This document shows positions 31,976 through 44,729 of a stretch of DNA of 64,000 nt, one piece after another. The number at the start of each line of letters is the position of its first letter. The stretch's first letter is position 1. Source of the stretch: Xenopus tropicalis. Lineage: Eukaryota > Chordata > Amphibia > Anura > Pipidae. A program made the translations under genes and the position numbers. The notes under the pieces were generated by a model. The model saw only the letters and a list, made by a program, of their open reading frames with translations. It was not told the DNA's origin and searched no databases. The stretch is from positions 203,238,213 through 203,302,212 of the forward strand of contig NC_030677.2 in NCBI RefSeq assembly GCF_000004195.4, read 5' to 3'.

Positions 31976-32736
31976 GTGCAACGGATTTGGTTGCAGTTGT
32001 TCAGAAAGACACTGAAACCAGGGGAAGAGGGGCTGTTAAAAATACATTTGCAAAAAATTCTATTACCTTGGTGGGTTCTGAGAAGGTTGTGGGTACAGCA
32101 CCTCCTATTGACAATCCCACTGCTTTGTCTCTTTCCCCTGAGCAGGGCCACAGGTCTGTCCTTTACCCCCAGGTTATAGTCATCAATGCCAAACAACCTC
32201 CAGCCAATGGGGGGGCTCCAAAGGCTCCTGGTAATGTTGTATCTGTGGCTGATGGCTGTGCTGTGAGTTCTGTGGGGGTGAATCCTATGGTGGGTAATGC
32301 AGTGCCTGTACCCGAGGTGCCTGGTGTATCTGTGCCAAACACTGTACCTGTGAGTTCTGTGGGGCTGAATCCTGTGGGGGGTATGGCTGCTGGTGTGGGT
32401 GTGCCTGTGCCCAAGGTGCCTGGTGTATCTGTGCCAAACACTGCGCCTGTGAGTTCTGTGGGGCTGAATCCTGTGGGGGGTATGGCTGCTGGTGTGGGTG
32501 TGCCTGTGCCCAAGGTGCCTGGTGTAACTGTGCCAAACACTGCGCCTGTGAGTTCTGTAGGGCTGAATCCTGTGGGAGGTATGGCTGCTGGTGTGGGTGT
32601 GCCTGTGCCCGAGGTGCCTGCTGAGCCTGGTGTAACTGTGCCAAACACTGTGCCTGTGAGTTCTGCAAGTGAGAGTGCAGGGGATTCTGTGGTGAGAAAA
32701 GGATTGACTTCTTCCAGAGATCTTTTTTGCTGGTAG
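31930..32736 (+). pseudogene. LINE ORF1-like N-terminal region with 33-residue repeats
   Basis: A 268-codon open frame with about 3.6 copies of a 33-residue (99-bp) repeat containing VGLNPVGGMAAG and VPVPKVPGV. It is low-complexity (V, P, G). Copies differ by whole-codon indels. It is followed by frameshifted ORF1-like sequence to about 33480, so the product is not intact. It belongs to the Tx1-like LINE and is not a host gene. Confidence 0.6.
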
Positions 32737-33086
32737 TTTTCATTAAGGGGTCCTGTAAATTCCTCTGTAAGAACAGCTGCAGGGGGTCCCCCAGTACTTC
32801 CTGGTCCACTTGCTGCCACAGGTCCATCCTCTAGTGGTGGGGGTATGGGGGGTTACTCACCGGATACTGCCAGGCACAGAAATGTAGTAAAGCTGCAATG
32901 GATAGGTGAGGGCCCCCCGCCTGAGAGGGGCACGGTTATAGATAAGGTGCTGGAAATGTTTTTTTTGCCAGAAGATTGTGTTTAGAGATTACACCATCAG
33001 CTTTGTCAGGTTGCAGGACCTTGACACCTTCTGGGCCAATTATAGAAAGGCTGAGGGGGAGGGTAAATGGTTGGCTTTAAGTCATT

Positions 33087-33524
33087 GTGATGTCCAGACC
33101 AGGGATTGTGAAGATTACGATACTTGTGGACAATGAGTCCATTCGCCCTGCAGACCTGAAGGTTTGGTTTAGGAGGTATGGGGAAGTGTTTGGAGGGGTA
33201 AAGAAAGACGTGAATGAAAAAGGTATTTGGCCAGGGGGTTGGCAGGCCAGGGTTCGCCTACGTACCGTGTCACTCAACACATCCCCAGTTCCGCATACAT
33301 TGGTAAAGACAGAGTTTACCGTTTCTACCCAGGCCAGCCCAGGCAGTGCTGAAAATGTGGGTCATCCAGGCACTTCAGTACGGACTGACAGACTGATGTG
33401 TGCCTTATGCCTCAGCTTCAAAAAAGAATGGAGTCACAGTCCCTCCTATTGGTCTCTTGTGGCTGAGCCTTACAGTGGAGTGGCGGCCCTTTTTAAGACC
33501 GATAAGGTGACAGTCAACGGGTGA
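33087..33524 (+). pseudogene. LINE ORF1 C-terminal fragment
   Basis: SRPGIVKITILVDNESIRPA and LKVWFRRYGEVFGG, then GIWPGGWQARVRLRT, resemble the Tx1-type ORF1 region just before its zinc knuckles. The frame is joined to the preceding conserved block only by a frameshift, and the expected CCHC knuckles are absent or deleted. Confidence 0.6.
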
Positions 33525-34054
33525 TTGAAGTAGAGATGGGTCATTGCATGGTCCTTGATGTCCTGCTGAATGGGCAAGATCTTTGCCTGATTAATATTTA
33601 TGGTCCTCAGTCAAATGGGGAGAGGAAGGACCTGTTTAGCAGGATTAAACCCTTTCTTTTTACAGCCCAGTTGGTAGTTTTTGGCGGTGACTTTTTTCAG
33701 GCCCAGGAATCTTTAGTAGATGTCTGCAGCAGTAAGGTTGAGTGGTGGGAGATGGTTAAAAGAAGGATCACAGGACTCTTTCGAGGCCTAGCAAACAAAA
33801 TTCAAATTGATAAATACTGTGCCTATCTTGCCCTCAGGAGGAAGCTTGACAGACTGGTGTCTGATGGCGGTGATCGTGGGGAAATCACCAGAGTTAAGGC
33901 TCTGATGGAGGAGTACCAGTATGGCAGGTACTCTTCCCTGGTTCTGGAAAGGGATTTCAGGCCTTACCACTCACCTTACCAGAAATGTAGGGAAGCAGCT
34001 TCCCGCAAGTCTGTACAGGGCTTGCGAATTGAGGTTGGGGTGCTTGAAACTTAG
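33521..34054 (+). pseudogene. LINE ORF2 endonuclease and linker fragment
   Basis: DLCLINIYGPQSNGERKDLF and VVFGGDFF correspond to the apurinic-endonuclease-like domain. The usual GDFN is GDFF here. The sequence then passes to a linker (YCAYLALRRKLDRLV, KALMEEYQYGRYSSLVLERD) with most of the C-terminal endonuclease region missing. Confidence 0.65.
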
Positions 34055-34199
34055 TTTTCAACAACCCCTGGGATGCCTGGAACCGATTATGCTGGACTCT
34101 TGAAAGAGCAAAAACTCAGCCTGGCTATAATGTCTTCCTTCCTGGACGAGACCCCTATTCAGCAAAATAATGACATTCTGTTTGATGATTTGGTGGGTG

Positions 34200-35140
34200 A
34201 GATTGAGGTTGATTAAGTCATGATGGCTATTGATAGCCTAAATCTTAAAAAGTCACCAGGGCCTGACGGTCTTATGGCTGAGTTTTATAAAGAGTTTTGA
34301 GACGTCTTGGCACCTTGTCTCACTGAGGTTTTTAATAGCTCCCTGGCCGAGGGTTTACTCCCTCCCTCCATGAGACACTCACCTTAATCTTGCTCTCCAA
34401 GGGTTTGGATCAGTCCAGAATTGAGAACTGCCGGCCCATAGTCCTTCTCAATGTGGACAGAAAGATTCTGGCAAAAGTCTTGTTTAATCGACTCTTTCCT
34501 CTCGCAGAAACATTACTTTCCCCCTCGCAGCACTTCTCCGTGAAAGGCCGAAACACCTTTTCTGCTGTCCATGCTGCCGATTGCCCAGACAAAGTGTTGA
34601 GAGTAGGGTTCTCTTTAGCTCTCTTTCCATCCAAGTTCAGGGATATAGTCTGGTGCTCCTTCCATGGGAAGCTTTATGTTAATGGGAACGTGAGGCATAA
34701 GTGCACCGATGACAGTGACTGTCCACAGGAGAAATGCTCTGGGAAGTTGGAGACCATGGACCACTTCCTGCTTCATTGTCCCTTTAACATTGAAGTATAC
34801 AAAAAAAGTGTCTAATGCCTTGGGCATTCCCTGCCTTTCTGGTTTAGATTACCAGGAGTGGGCCTATGGGGACATTCAGGCGCCACCAGGGTTTTGATTC
34901 GAGCACACTTTTATAGTCAATTCTGTCGTCTGCTTTTACACTTGGAATGCACGGTGTCAGGTTCCTATTAGGCACGAAGTTCTCCCCTGTTCAGAGGTGG
35001 CGGGCACCATACTGGGTGAGCTTTGGAAGATTTGCTCTTTGGAGAAGCAGAGGATGGATGTGGCATGGTGGGCATCTTTATGGCACAGGTTTTGTTTTCG
35101 GCCTCCTTGAAACCCTTTATTTACCTGACCCTTTCTGATT
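34200..35140 (+). pseudogene. LINE ORF2 reverse-transcriptase and C-terminal fragments
   Basis: LNLKKSPGPDGLMAEFYKEF then a stop, and RIENCRPIVLLNVDRKILAK mark RT blocks 0-1. After about 34590 it jumps to FRDIVWCSFHGKLYVNGNVR and a cysteine-histidine module, skipping the catalytic F/YADD core. The tail (CFYTWNARCQVPIR) continues to about 35130 with stops. Confidence 0.7.
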
Positions 35141-35189
35141 GGCCTCTCTGCTTGCTTGTTTTTCAATAAAAAAAATGGCAAGATAAATA

Positions 35190-36330
35190 CTGTACAAGTT
35201 CAATGTATATTGCCCCAGAACACATGGCAGTATACACAGATTGCCAAATCCACATATAATACCCCAGAACACACAACAGACTAAATACAGTGCCAGTTCC
35301 ATGTATAATACCCCAGAACACACAACAGAAAAATACTGTGCCAGCTCCATGTATAATTCCCCAGAACACACAGCAGGATAAATACAGTGCCAATTCCATG
35401 TATAATGCCCCAGAACCCACAGCAAGATAAGTACAGTGCTAATTCCATGTATAATACCCCAGAACTTACAGCAGGATAAATTCAGTGCCAATTCCATGTA
35501 TAATACCCCAGAACACACAGCAGGATAAGTACAGTGCCAATTCCATGTATAATTCCCCAGAACACACAGCAGGATAAATACAGTGCCAATTCCATGTATA
35601 ATGCCCCAGAACCCACAGCAGGATAAGTACAGTGCTAATTCCATGTATAATACCCCAGAACTCACAGCAGGATAAATTCAGTGCCAATTCCATGTATAAT
35701 GCCCCAGAACCCACAGCAAGATAAGTACAGTGCTAATTCCATGTATAATACCCCAGAACTCACAGCAGGATAAATTCAGTGCCAATTCCATGTATAATAC
35801 CCCAGAACTCACAGCAGGATAAATTCAGTGCCAATTCCATGTATAATACCCCAGAACACACAGCAGGATAAGTACAGTGCCAATTCCATGTATAATACCC
35901 CAGAACCCACAGCAGGATAAGTACAGTGCCAATTCCATGTATAATACCCCAGAAAACACTGCAGGATAAATACAGTGCCAATTCCATGTATAATACCCCA
36001 GAACACACAGCAGGATAAATACAGTGCCAATTCCATGTATAATACCCCAGAACCCACAGCAGGATAAATACAGTGCCAATTCCATGTATAATACCCCAGA
36101 AAACACTGCAGGATAAATACAGTGCCAATTCCATGTATAATACCCCAGAACACACAGCAGGATAAATACAGTGCCAATTCCATGTATAATACCCCAGAAC
36201 CCCCAGCAGGATAAATACAGTGCCAATTCCATGTATAATACCCCAGAACCCCCAGCAGGATAAATACAGGGCCAATTCCATGTATAATACCCCAGAACAC
36301 ACAGCAGGATAAATACAAGGCCAGTTTCTT
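35190..36330. repeat. 49-bp minisatellite, about 23 copies
   Basis: Unit AGCAGGATAAATACAGTGCC plus AATTCCATGTATAATACCCC plus AGAACACAC. Because 49 is not divisible by 3, all three minus-strand frames stay open with the same 49-residue repeat; these are not genes. The array begins within about 15 bp of the LINE tail. Confidence 0.95.
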
Positions 36331-36450
36331 TGAGAAGGCTTAGCCATCACAAACCTTCATAACAGCAGGTTAGTGGCTGAGCATCCAGTATACAGTACCT
36401 AATTCCCATGTTAGTTAAAAGGTAAGACAGAAGCAATCAGTAATCAGTAA

Positions 36451-37611
<1,161 letters not shown>

Positions 37612-37767
37612 TTAAGGTGGCCATAGACGTTACAATTACGATCTTTCCTGCAACCATTGGTCATAGGAAAGATCATTCGGCTTTTCATCAATTCCCCATA
37701 CACGCAGCGAATATCGTACAAACCTTGTTTTATACAATAATAACGGTTCATGTATGGCCAGCTTTAC
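37612..37767. mobile_element. Short TTAA-type MITE
   Basis: TTAAGGTGGCCATAGACG at the left and CATGTATGGCCAGC at the right are inverted. The right TTAA is degraded. It is closest to the element at 46591-46925 (AATATCGTAC..AC shared). Confidence 0.65.
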
Positions 37768-37979
37768 TCTTAATTCTGAACAGTCCGAGTGGCAGGGGAA
37801 TTGAGTTAGTCATTGCAACTTTCCTACCTTGTTGCAGGAAGGGACAATGCTTGGTCTGGTATCATTTGAGGTGAGGGCAATTGAACAAGGTCAAACGGAA
37901 TTTTCTACAGAAGGCACAACTCATTTTCTCATTGACTGTAGACAGAGATAGCATGTGGTAACATAGGTTAGTCCCTTGC

Positions 37980-38190
37980 CAGGGTCGGACTGGGCTGCCG
38001 GGACACTGAGAAAAATCCCGGTGGGCCCTGGCAGCCCTGACCCAACCCTTGCTGGTGCCCCCCGGCAGACCGTTCCTCCCCTGACGCATTAAACTTACGC
38101 TCGCTCAGGGGAGGACGTCGGGTTGGGGGGGGTTAGGGGGTGCGGGGGACGGGAGCCCCGGTGGGCCCTGCACCCCCCAGTCCGACCCTG
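37980..38190. mobile_element. hAT-type MITE with intact 8-bp target duplication
   Basis: Termini CAGGGTCGGACTGGG and CCCAGTCCGACCCTG are near-perfect inverted repeats, flanked by identical TCCCTTGC at 37972-37979 and 38191-38198. The body closely matches 16743-16995. Confidence 0.92.
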
Positions 38191-38867
38191 TCCCTTGCCC
38201 TTAGAACTGGGGTAGCAAAAGAGGGGAACAGTGAAGAATATAAAGAACAGATAAAATGGAAGAGAAATGAAAAAGAAAATCAGAGGAAAAGGCATGAGGG
38301 AAGGGGGTTAACAGAGAAGCACAATGTGAAAAGGGGAGAGAAGTGGAGAACATTAAAGAGAAATCACGGGGGGAGAAAATCAGACTATGAACAGAAGAAA
38401 ATTATGGAGGTAATGGAAGAACTTTCTGTGGGGGGCACGAATTTACAAGAATTAAGGTAGGCCTGTGCAAAAAAAATGTCTGTATGGCACACAGACTCAC
38501 TGTCCCTAAACAACTTATTTCTGAAAAAAAAAAAAAGAGTTTTGTTTGTTGAATGGAAATGCCCATTCTGGGAGTCTTGCTAGCAGTTAGGTGTGGTGCA
38601 TTGTGGGTAATGTTCAGTTCCAAACAGGTACAGTAATTGCTGGGGATTCCTGGTTCAGGCCTAGAACTCTGTCAGAAAAGTATAAACAAGAAACAGCAAA
38701 TGGTTTCAGGCAGACAAATTAAGTCAGGCGCTTTGCATCCTGTAACTTGCAAAAAAATGCAGCCCGTCTGGATCCAGCCGCACAGAGAGAGAGCAAAGGG
38801 AAACGGGCGCAGGCCCAGACTGGCAATCTGTGGGCTCTGGCAAATGCTAGAGAAGCAGCTGTAAGGT

Positions 38868-40135
38868 GCCATAGCCAGTCACTATTTATTGGGCTGGGGG
38901 GGGGGCTGTTTGTGCCTCTGGGTACTGGGAATGCCAGATTGGCTGCTGTAAGGTGCCATAGACACTCACTATTTATTGGGCTGGGGGGGGGGGGGGGGGG
39001 GGGGCTGTTTGTGCCTCTGGGTACTGGGAATGCCAGGGGGGCTGTAAGGTGCCACAGACACTCACTATTTATTGGGCTGGGGGGGGCTGTTTGTGCCTCT
39101 GGGTACTGGGAATGCCAGATTGGCTGCTGTAAGGTGGCACAGACACTCACTATTTATTGGGCTGGGGGGGGGCTGTTTGTGCCTCTGGGTACTGGGAATG
39201 CCAGATTGGCTGCTGTAAGGTGCCATAGACACTCACTATTTATTGGGCTGGGGGGGGGGGGGCTGTTTGTGCCTCTGGGTACTGGGAATGCCAGATTGGC
39301 TGCTGTAAGGTGCCATAGACACTCACTATTTATTGGGCTGGGGGGGGGGCTGTTTGTGCCTCTGGGTACTGGGAATGCCAGGGGGGCTGTAAGGTGCCAC
39401 AGACACTCACTATTTATTGGGCTGGGGGGGGCTGTTTGTGCCTCTGGGTACTGGGAATGCCAGGGGGGCTGTAAGGTGCCACAGACGCTCACTATTTATT
39501 GGGCTGTGGGGGGGGGGGCTGTTTGTGCCTCTGGGTACTGGGAATGCCAGGGGGGCTGTAAGGTGCCACAGACACTCACTATTTATTGGGCTGGGGGGGG
39601 GGCTGTTTGTGCCTCTGGGTACTGGGAATTCCAGGGGGGCTGTAAGGTGCCACAGACAGTCACTATTTATTGGGCTGGGGGGGGGGGCTGTTTGTGCCTC
39701 TGGGTACTGGGAATGCCAGGGGGGCTGTAAGGTGCCACAGACAGTCACTATTTATTGGGCTGGGGGGGCTGTTTGTGCCTCTGGGTACTGGGAATGCCAG
39801 GGGGGCTGTAAGGTGCCACAGACAGTCACTATTTATTGGGCTGGGGGGGCTGTTTGTGCCTCTGGGTACTGGGAATGCCAGGGGGGCTGTAAGGTGCCAC
39901 AGACAGTCACTATTTATTGGGCTGGGGGGGGGGCTGTTTGTGCCTCTGGGTACTGGGAATGCCAGGGGGGCTGTAAGGTGCCACAGACAGTCACTATTTA
40001 TTGGGCTGGGGGGGGGGCTGTTTGTGCCTCTGGGTACTGGGAATGCCAGGGGGGCTGTAAGGTGCCACAGACAGTCACTATTTATTGGGCTGGGGGGGGG
40101 GGCTGTTTGGGCCTCTGTGTACTGGAAATGCCAGG
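38868..40135. repeat. Minisatellite with variable G-runs, about 15 copies
   Basis: The unit of about 80-100 bp contains CTGTTTGTGCCTCTGGGTAC, TGGGAATGCCAG, CTGTAAGGTGCCACAGACA and TCACTATTTATTGGGCTG followed by G7 to more than G20. Length changes are mostly in the G-run and in the ATTGGCTG/GGGG variant. Long frames on both strands are artefacts. Confidence 0.95.
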
Positions 40136-40889
40136 GCCTATTTTGACTCCCAGTCCAGGCCTGAATGGGTGTCGGAGTAAGGTTAGTAGTAGAATAAATA
40201 CGGTAATCAAGTGCCAGATCTATGAAACAGAATGATCAAGCCTGCACTGTGGTGTAGTACATTTGTATTAATGACAGTTCCCCTTTAAGATGGAACACAG
40301 AACAAACAAGTTGCCCCACTAAATAGAATTCTTTAGTCTACACCATAAATTGTATTGTTTATTAAGGTGAGAATACATGTATTATATACAGAATGCATAT
40401 TCGGCTCTTTATCCATTAGCAAAAGCTCTTATAGGTTACGGTGCTTTATTACGTGCCAGTAAGTCTGACGACATGACGAGGGCAGGCACTGAATTCAGAA
40501 TTTACTGATTTGGCCAAACATTTAATCCTCCACAAAAGGTCTAGCCGAATACAGAACCAAATTTATATATTGTATACATGTCAAATTTGAAAAATCTGTC
40601 AGAATTGAATTTTTTTACTGACTTCTTATATTTATTAAATTTCACCTTCATTTTCTACACATCAAACCTGGTAAAATATGTTTTACCTATAAAAGCCAAA
40701 TAACCCCCTTTTGCCAAAAATGGTAAAAAAAATGCTGGCAAGAGAGGTTAAAAAGCCATACAAATAATGGGATTTCGGCAACATTTTACAATTTAAATAA
40801 AATTTCCGTTTAGTCAGCAACAGCCCTTACAACTTGGATGGAAAAATAGGAAACATTGCTACATTGGTGGGTTTTTATATTTAGGACTC
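40136..40889. other. No gene seen
   Basis: AT-rich non-coding sequence between the G-run minisatellite and an inverted tandem-repeat MITE. Nothing recognisable. Confidence 0.4.
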
Positions 40890-41552
40890 TAGGGAATCAT
40901 TTAACCATTAAATAAACCCAATAGGGCTGTTCTGCCCCCAATAAGGGGTAATTATATCTTAGTTGGGATCAAGTACAGGTACTGTTTTATTATTACAGAG
41001 AAAAGGGAATCATTTAACCATGAAATAAACCCAATAGGGCTGTTCTGCCCCCAATAAGGGGTAATTATATCTTAGTTGGGATCAAGTACAGGTACTGTTT
41101 TATTATTACAGAGAAAAGGGAATCATTTAACCATGAAATAAACCCAATAGGGCTGTTCTGCCCCAATAAGGGGTAATTATATCTTAGTTGGGATCAAGTA
41201 CAGGTACTGTTTTATTATTACAGAGAAAAGGGAATCATTTAACCATTAAATAAACCCAATAGGGCTGTTCTGCCCCAATAAGGGGTAATTATATCTTAGT
41301 TGGGATCAAGTACAGGTACTGTTTTATTATTACAGAGAAAAGGGAATCATTTAACCATTAAATAAACCCAATAGGGCTGTTCTGCCCCAATAAGGGGTAA
41401 TTATATCTTAGTTGGGATCAAGTACAGGTACTGTTTTATTATTACAGAGAGAAAGCAAACCATTCTTAAAAGTCTAAATTATTTGATTAAAATTGAGTCT
41501 ATGGGAGAAGACCTTCCCATAACAGGTTTCTGGATAAGGGATCCCATACCTG
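40890..41552 (-). mobile_element. Inverted copy of the 113-bp tandem-repeat MITE, one end missing
   Basis: About five units of about 113 bp are followed by the arm (GAGTCTATGGGAGAAGACC, GGATCCCATACCTG). In the opposite orientation it matches 12816-13448 and 59643-60280. The array-side terminus is absent. Confidence 0.82.
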
Positions 41553-41554
41553 TA

Positions 41555-41838
41555 CTTCAGAAAACTCAAGTGTTTGCTTATTTATAAAAATTATGAATTT
41601 ATGAATTTACAAACTCGAAAAAAACTCAAAAATCTTGGATTAAAAAAAATGGCTTGATTTTTCCTAGGACAGTTCCCATTGACTTCTACATAAACACGCA
41701 AGCTTTTAGATGCCAAAGTTTTCCATTTGGCTTTTAGGTTTTTTTGCACTCAAATATGAAGCATTCGAGTTTTTGAACCAAAGTTCAAATTCAAAAATCG
41801 TCAAAAGAATTTGAGTTTGAACACTGATCACCCCCTTA
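41555..41838 (-). mobile_element. MITE of the GGTGATTTATCAA family, diverged
   Basis: Contains GCAAGCTTTTAGATGCC and ACAGTTCCCATTGACTTCTA in opposite orientation to 7003-7212, and ends CACTGATCACCCCCTTA. Confidence 0.5.
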
Positions 41839-44729
41839 ATCAATTTCTTAAACGGCTTTTCACTTTTTAGAAGCACAAAATATAAATATACAGAACCTAC
41901 AAAATTCTAAATATGGCTTCTGGACATCTCGGACCAGAATTCATTAAGACTACATATTGGCTAAATATTCTGTTCTGCTCATCCCTCCCTCCATTTATAA
42001 TTGATTGCCTGAGAGTGGTGCCATCAGGATATAATGGCTTCCATTCTGTTCTTATTATAAAACAATTAAGGAACAATATTTTTCCCCTATAATTCAATGC
42101 TCCTGAAAATAAATGTAATTGCTCAATTAAAAAAAAAGAAATTATTCTCTGCCTGAACTTACCCATTTGGGAGAATGATATTGTACCTCTAATTACAGTG
42201 CATGCAGGGAGAACAGGGTTCTGTTTCAGCACAACTGGCAAAACCTGACTGAGGCAATTATGATGGTCTACCAAATAAATATAAACTGCAGTTATACAAC
42301 CTTTTGCCCAAATATATCCTACTTTATTTCTAGCTCAACGTAAAATATATATCATCCAAAGCAGAGTCCAGAGGAGTAAAAGTTCTTTCTGGACTTCAAC
42401 AGGTTCATCAGACCAGTGAGCAGCCCTTGGATCAAAAAAATATAGTAATGCATGATGTATAATCCACATTTAACTGGATTTTTACACTTTCGGAATCATG
42501 AAGATCAGTGATTCCCAAACTGTGGGTTCTAGAGCAGTAGAATGGGGATGAGAAGACCCATTGAGGTGAATATGAAGAATAAGGTCTTCTGTCTTGGAAC
42601 AAGAGAATGGGTATTTGGACCCAGAATAGACCTCTGCTGTAGTTTTTATTTTCCATACTCTTGAATTTCTTTCACAGTACAGTTTTGAATCTGTTGGCAC
42701 CATAGACTGTACATACTGTATGTTACCATGTAAACCACCTTTTGTACTGTGGATGTTTATTGGCTGAACAATGTGGGGGTGGAATGGAATGCAAAACACT
42801 TTAAATCTGTATGTTGTTCCAGAACTGAAGATCTGGAATACAATACCTGAACATCAGTTGTGTGGTGCATTCTATCCGGCATTGCCAGAGAACAACACAC
42901 TTGGGTATAAAGTATCTACTTTATCTAAGTATCTACTTTATCTAATACAATAAATTGGAAATAAGAAGTTGCTAAGGTAAAGTTAATGCGAGTTCTACTC
43001 TACAGACACATGAACACAGCTGTGTTTTAGAAACTAAAATGTTGGTTTTCTCGGCAACTAATGCGGCCATTGTGGTCAAATCTGAAGTTGCAGCTATATA
43101 ACTGTACAGAGCAAGCAAAGTGATTGGATGTTGAGGGTGGGTAGGGGGCATTAAAGTAGCTACCAGAACATCACTGGATGTCCCATTGTATAAGTCTAGT
43201 TATTTCAGTGGAACAGCTCATTGCTGATAGCCTTCATATCTTTTTGAGAATGGTGTTCTCTCAGAAATTTCATGGTGGGGCCCAGCAATCTAGCAATTAT
43301 AGATTAGTATAGTGAGGGACTGAATGTGTAGTATGGAAAATGGCAGCCAAAGGAAATGTTTCAGTAAGCCTTTATATCAGTGTTGCCCAACAGTGAGCTA
43401 CTGTAAAGGCATTGCACATTCCTATTTCTATAAATAATGGCACCTGCAAAGTGGGGTTTCTCCAGAGCCCACTACTTCTAAAGGTCTCAAACACCAGCCT
43501 TGTGGGGGAGGTTTGTTCTGGGAGTTTGTTAGCATTTGGAATAGTTGTTAGGGGGTGCCTAAGGTGTTTAATTATGTGCTGGGGGTCACTATCCACAGGG
43601 GAGGAGGAGGCATATGGACTTAATATGACAAACTTTTTTCCACTTATGAGTGATGGGTAATATCCCATGCCAAGATTAATGAGGGTATAGTCTTAAAAAG
43701 TTTTGTGTTAATATGGGTGTGGTTTAATGTGTGTGTAGTTTAAAAAAAGGGAGTTGCCAAAACCGGCTTCCATTATTGGCCCTCCACCATGTAGGCTAGA
43801 AAAATTTCGGCCCTCGATACCACAGAAGATGTAAAGCACTGGTTTAAAGCACCTGATAATGGTCAGCCTGAAAGAACTACCTTTCCCATCTCAAGAGAGC
43901 TCAAATCTATAACAAGATCCTGGATGAGCTACTAAGTCTCAATCTACATGGTCTGACCAAAGATTCATGCATGGGCTCTGTAAAAACTGATCAGGAAAAT
44001 AAAATTGAAATAAATGGAATCTTTTGGTCCTTGACCATCACCAGTGGGAAGTCCTTGGTTGATATGAAAGTTGAAAGTCTATTTTGCCGTCTGGAAACAA
44101 CGTTCCAGCTGATAGGCCAGTTCCAAAGACATCCAATATTAATGTACCATTGTTCTTCACAAACAATGATTTAAAAACGGCTATTGATCTCCAACAATCA
44201 ATTCAGCCGTTTACTGGGGTCAACAGAAACAGATTCTATGTTCGTGACTGCACCACTAATGTTCTAATGTTTCTTAAGATGGTACGGGGCCCAACACAAT
44301 ACAGACTTTGTAATGACCAGTTATTTGTGTAATGATTTGTATGGCTCCCAGCACGGCCAACAGCAACAGCTATTAAAGGGCTGCAGGTAACATAGATATA
44401 AGGTGTTACTGTCACCCCAGGTTGCCATCTATCCTCCCACTCTTCCTCTCTGGCTTTGATTGGTCCACAGGCCAGAAAGTGCCAATGCTACCTACATGTT
44501 TCATATGAACAAGGCACCTGATCAGTGTTGGACTGAAGTAATTGGTCCACTGAGAACTAAAGCCCTAGGGTCTCTCCCCACCAACTGCCGCCACACCACA
44601 GACTTGTGGGTGGCAGGGACCCAGCAGGACCAGGGCTCACTGGGATATTTCCCAGGGTCATAGTGGGCCTGTCCTCACCGTACAGCTGATGCACAGAGAG
44701 TAGTATAACCTCAATTTTAGTAAATGTTC
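41839..44729. other. Long stretch without a recognised gene
   Basis: About 2.9 kb. hAT-like single ends occur near 42509 (CAGTGATTCCCAAAC) and 43379 (CAGTGTTGCCCAACAG). A degraded fragment resembling the CAGTGTCGGACTGG family lies around 44524-44660. Otherwise non-coding. Confidence 0.45.

Larger units (their letters stand above)
31390..35175 (+). mobile_element. Decayed Tx1-like LINE (L1-clade non-LTR retrotransposon)
   Basis: In order: a 5' region of diverged repeats about 31480-31970; an ORF1-like part (31930-33480) with 99-bp repeats and an RDYTISFVRLQDLDTFW...KVWFRRYGEVFGG region; an endonuclease fragment ending VVFGGDF (about 33521-33720); a linker; a reverse-transcriptase start with LKKSPGPDG (about 34240) and NCRPIVLLNVDRKILAKVL (about 34430); then a jump to a C-terminal part with HKC...DCPQEKC...DHFLLHCPFN; and a CAATAAAAAAAATGG tail at 35164-35178. 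Stops, frameshifts and missing RT core blocks show it is inactive. The Tx1 assignment is from recalled ORF style. Confidence 0.85.

Noticed and set aside
35190..36330. CRISPR array
   Set aside because: Units are contiguous with no unique spacers and the DNA is vertebrate, so it is a minisatellite. The same holds for the 27-, 28-, 34- and 51-bp arrays.
35117..36350. Three overlapping minus-strand frames with a repeated W, G, Y, C-rich peptide
   Set aside because: The 49-bp period keeps all three frames open. There is no signal peptide, stop-selected frame or gene context.
38719..40235. Long frames on both strands (up to 327 codons), Gly- or Pro-rich
   Set aside because: They are produced by the repeat of about 80-100 bp with G-runs. 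Frame shifts between units follow G-run length and not codon structure.
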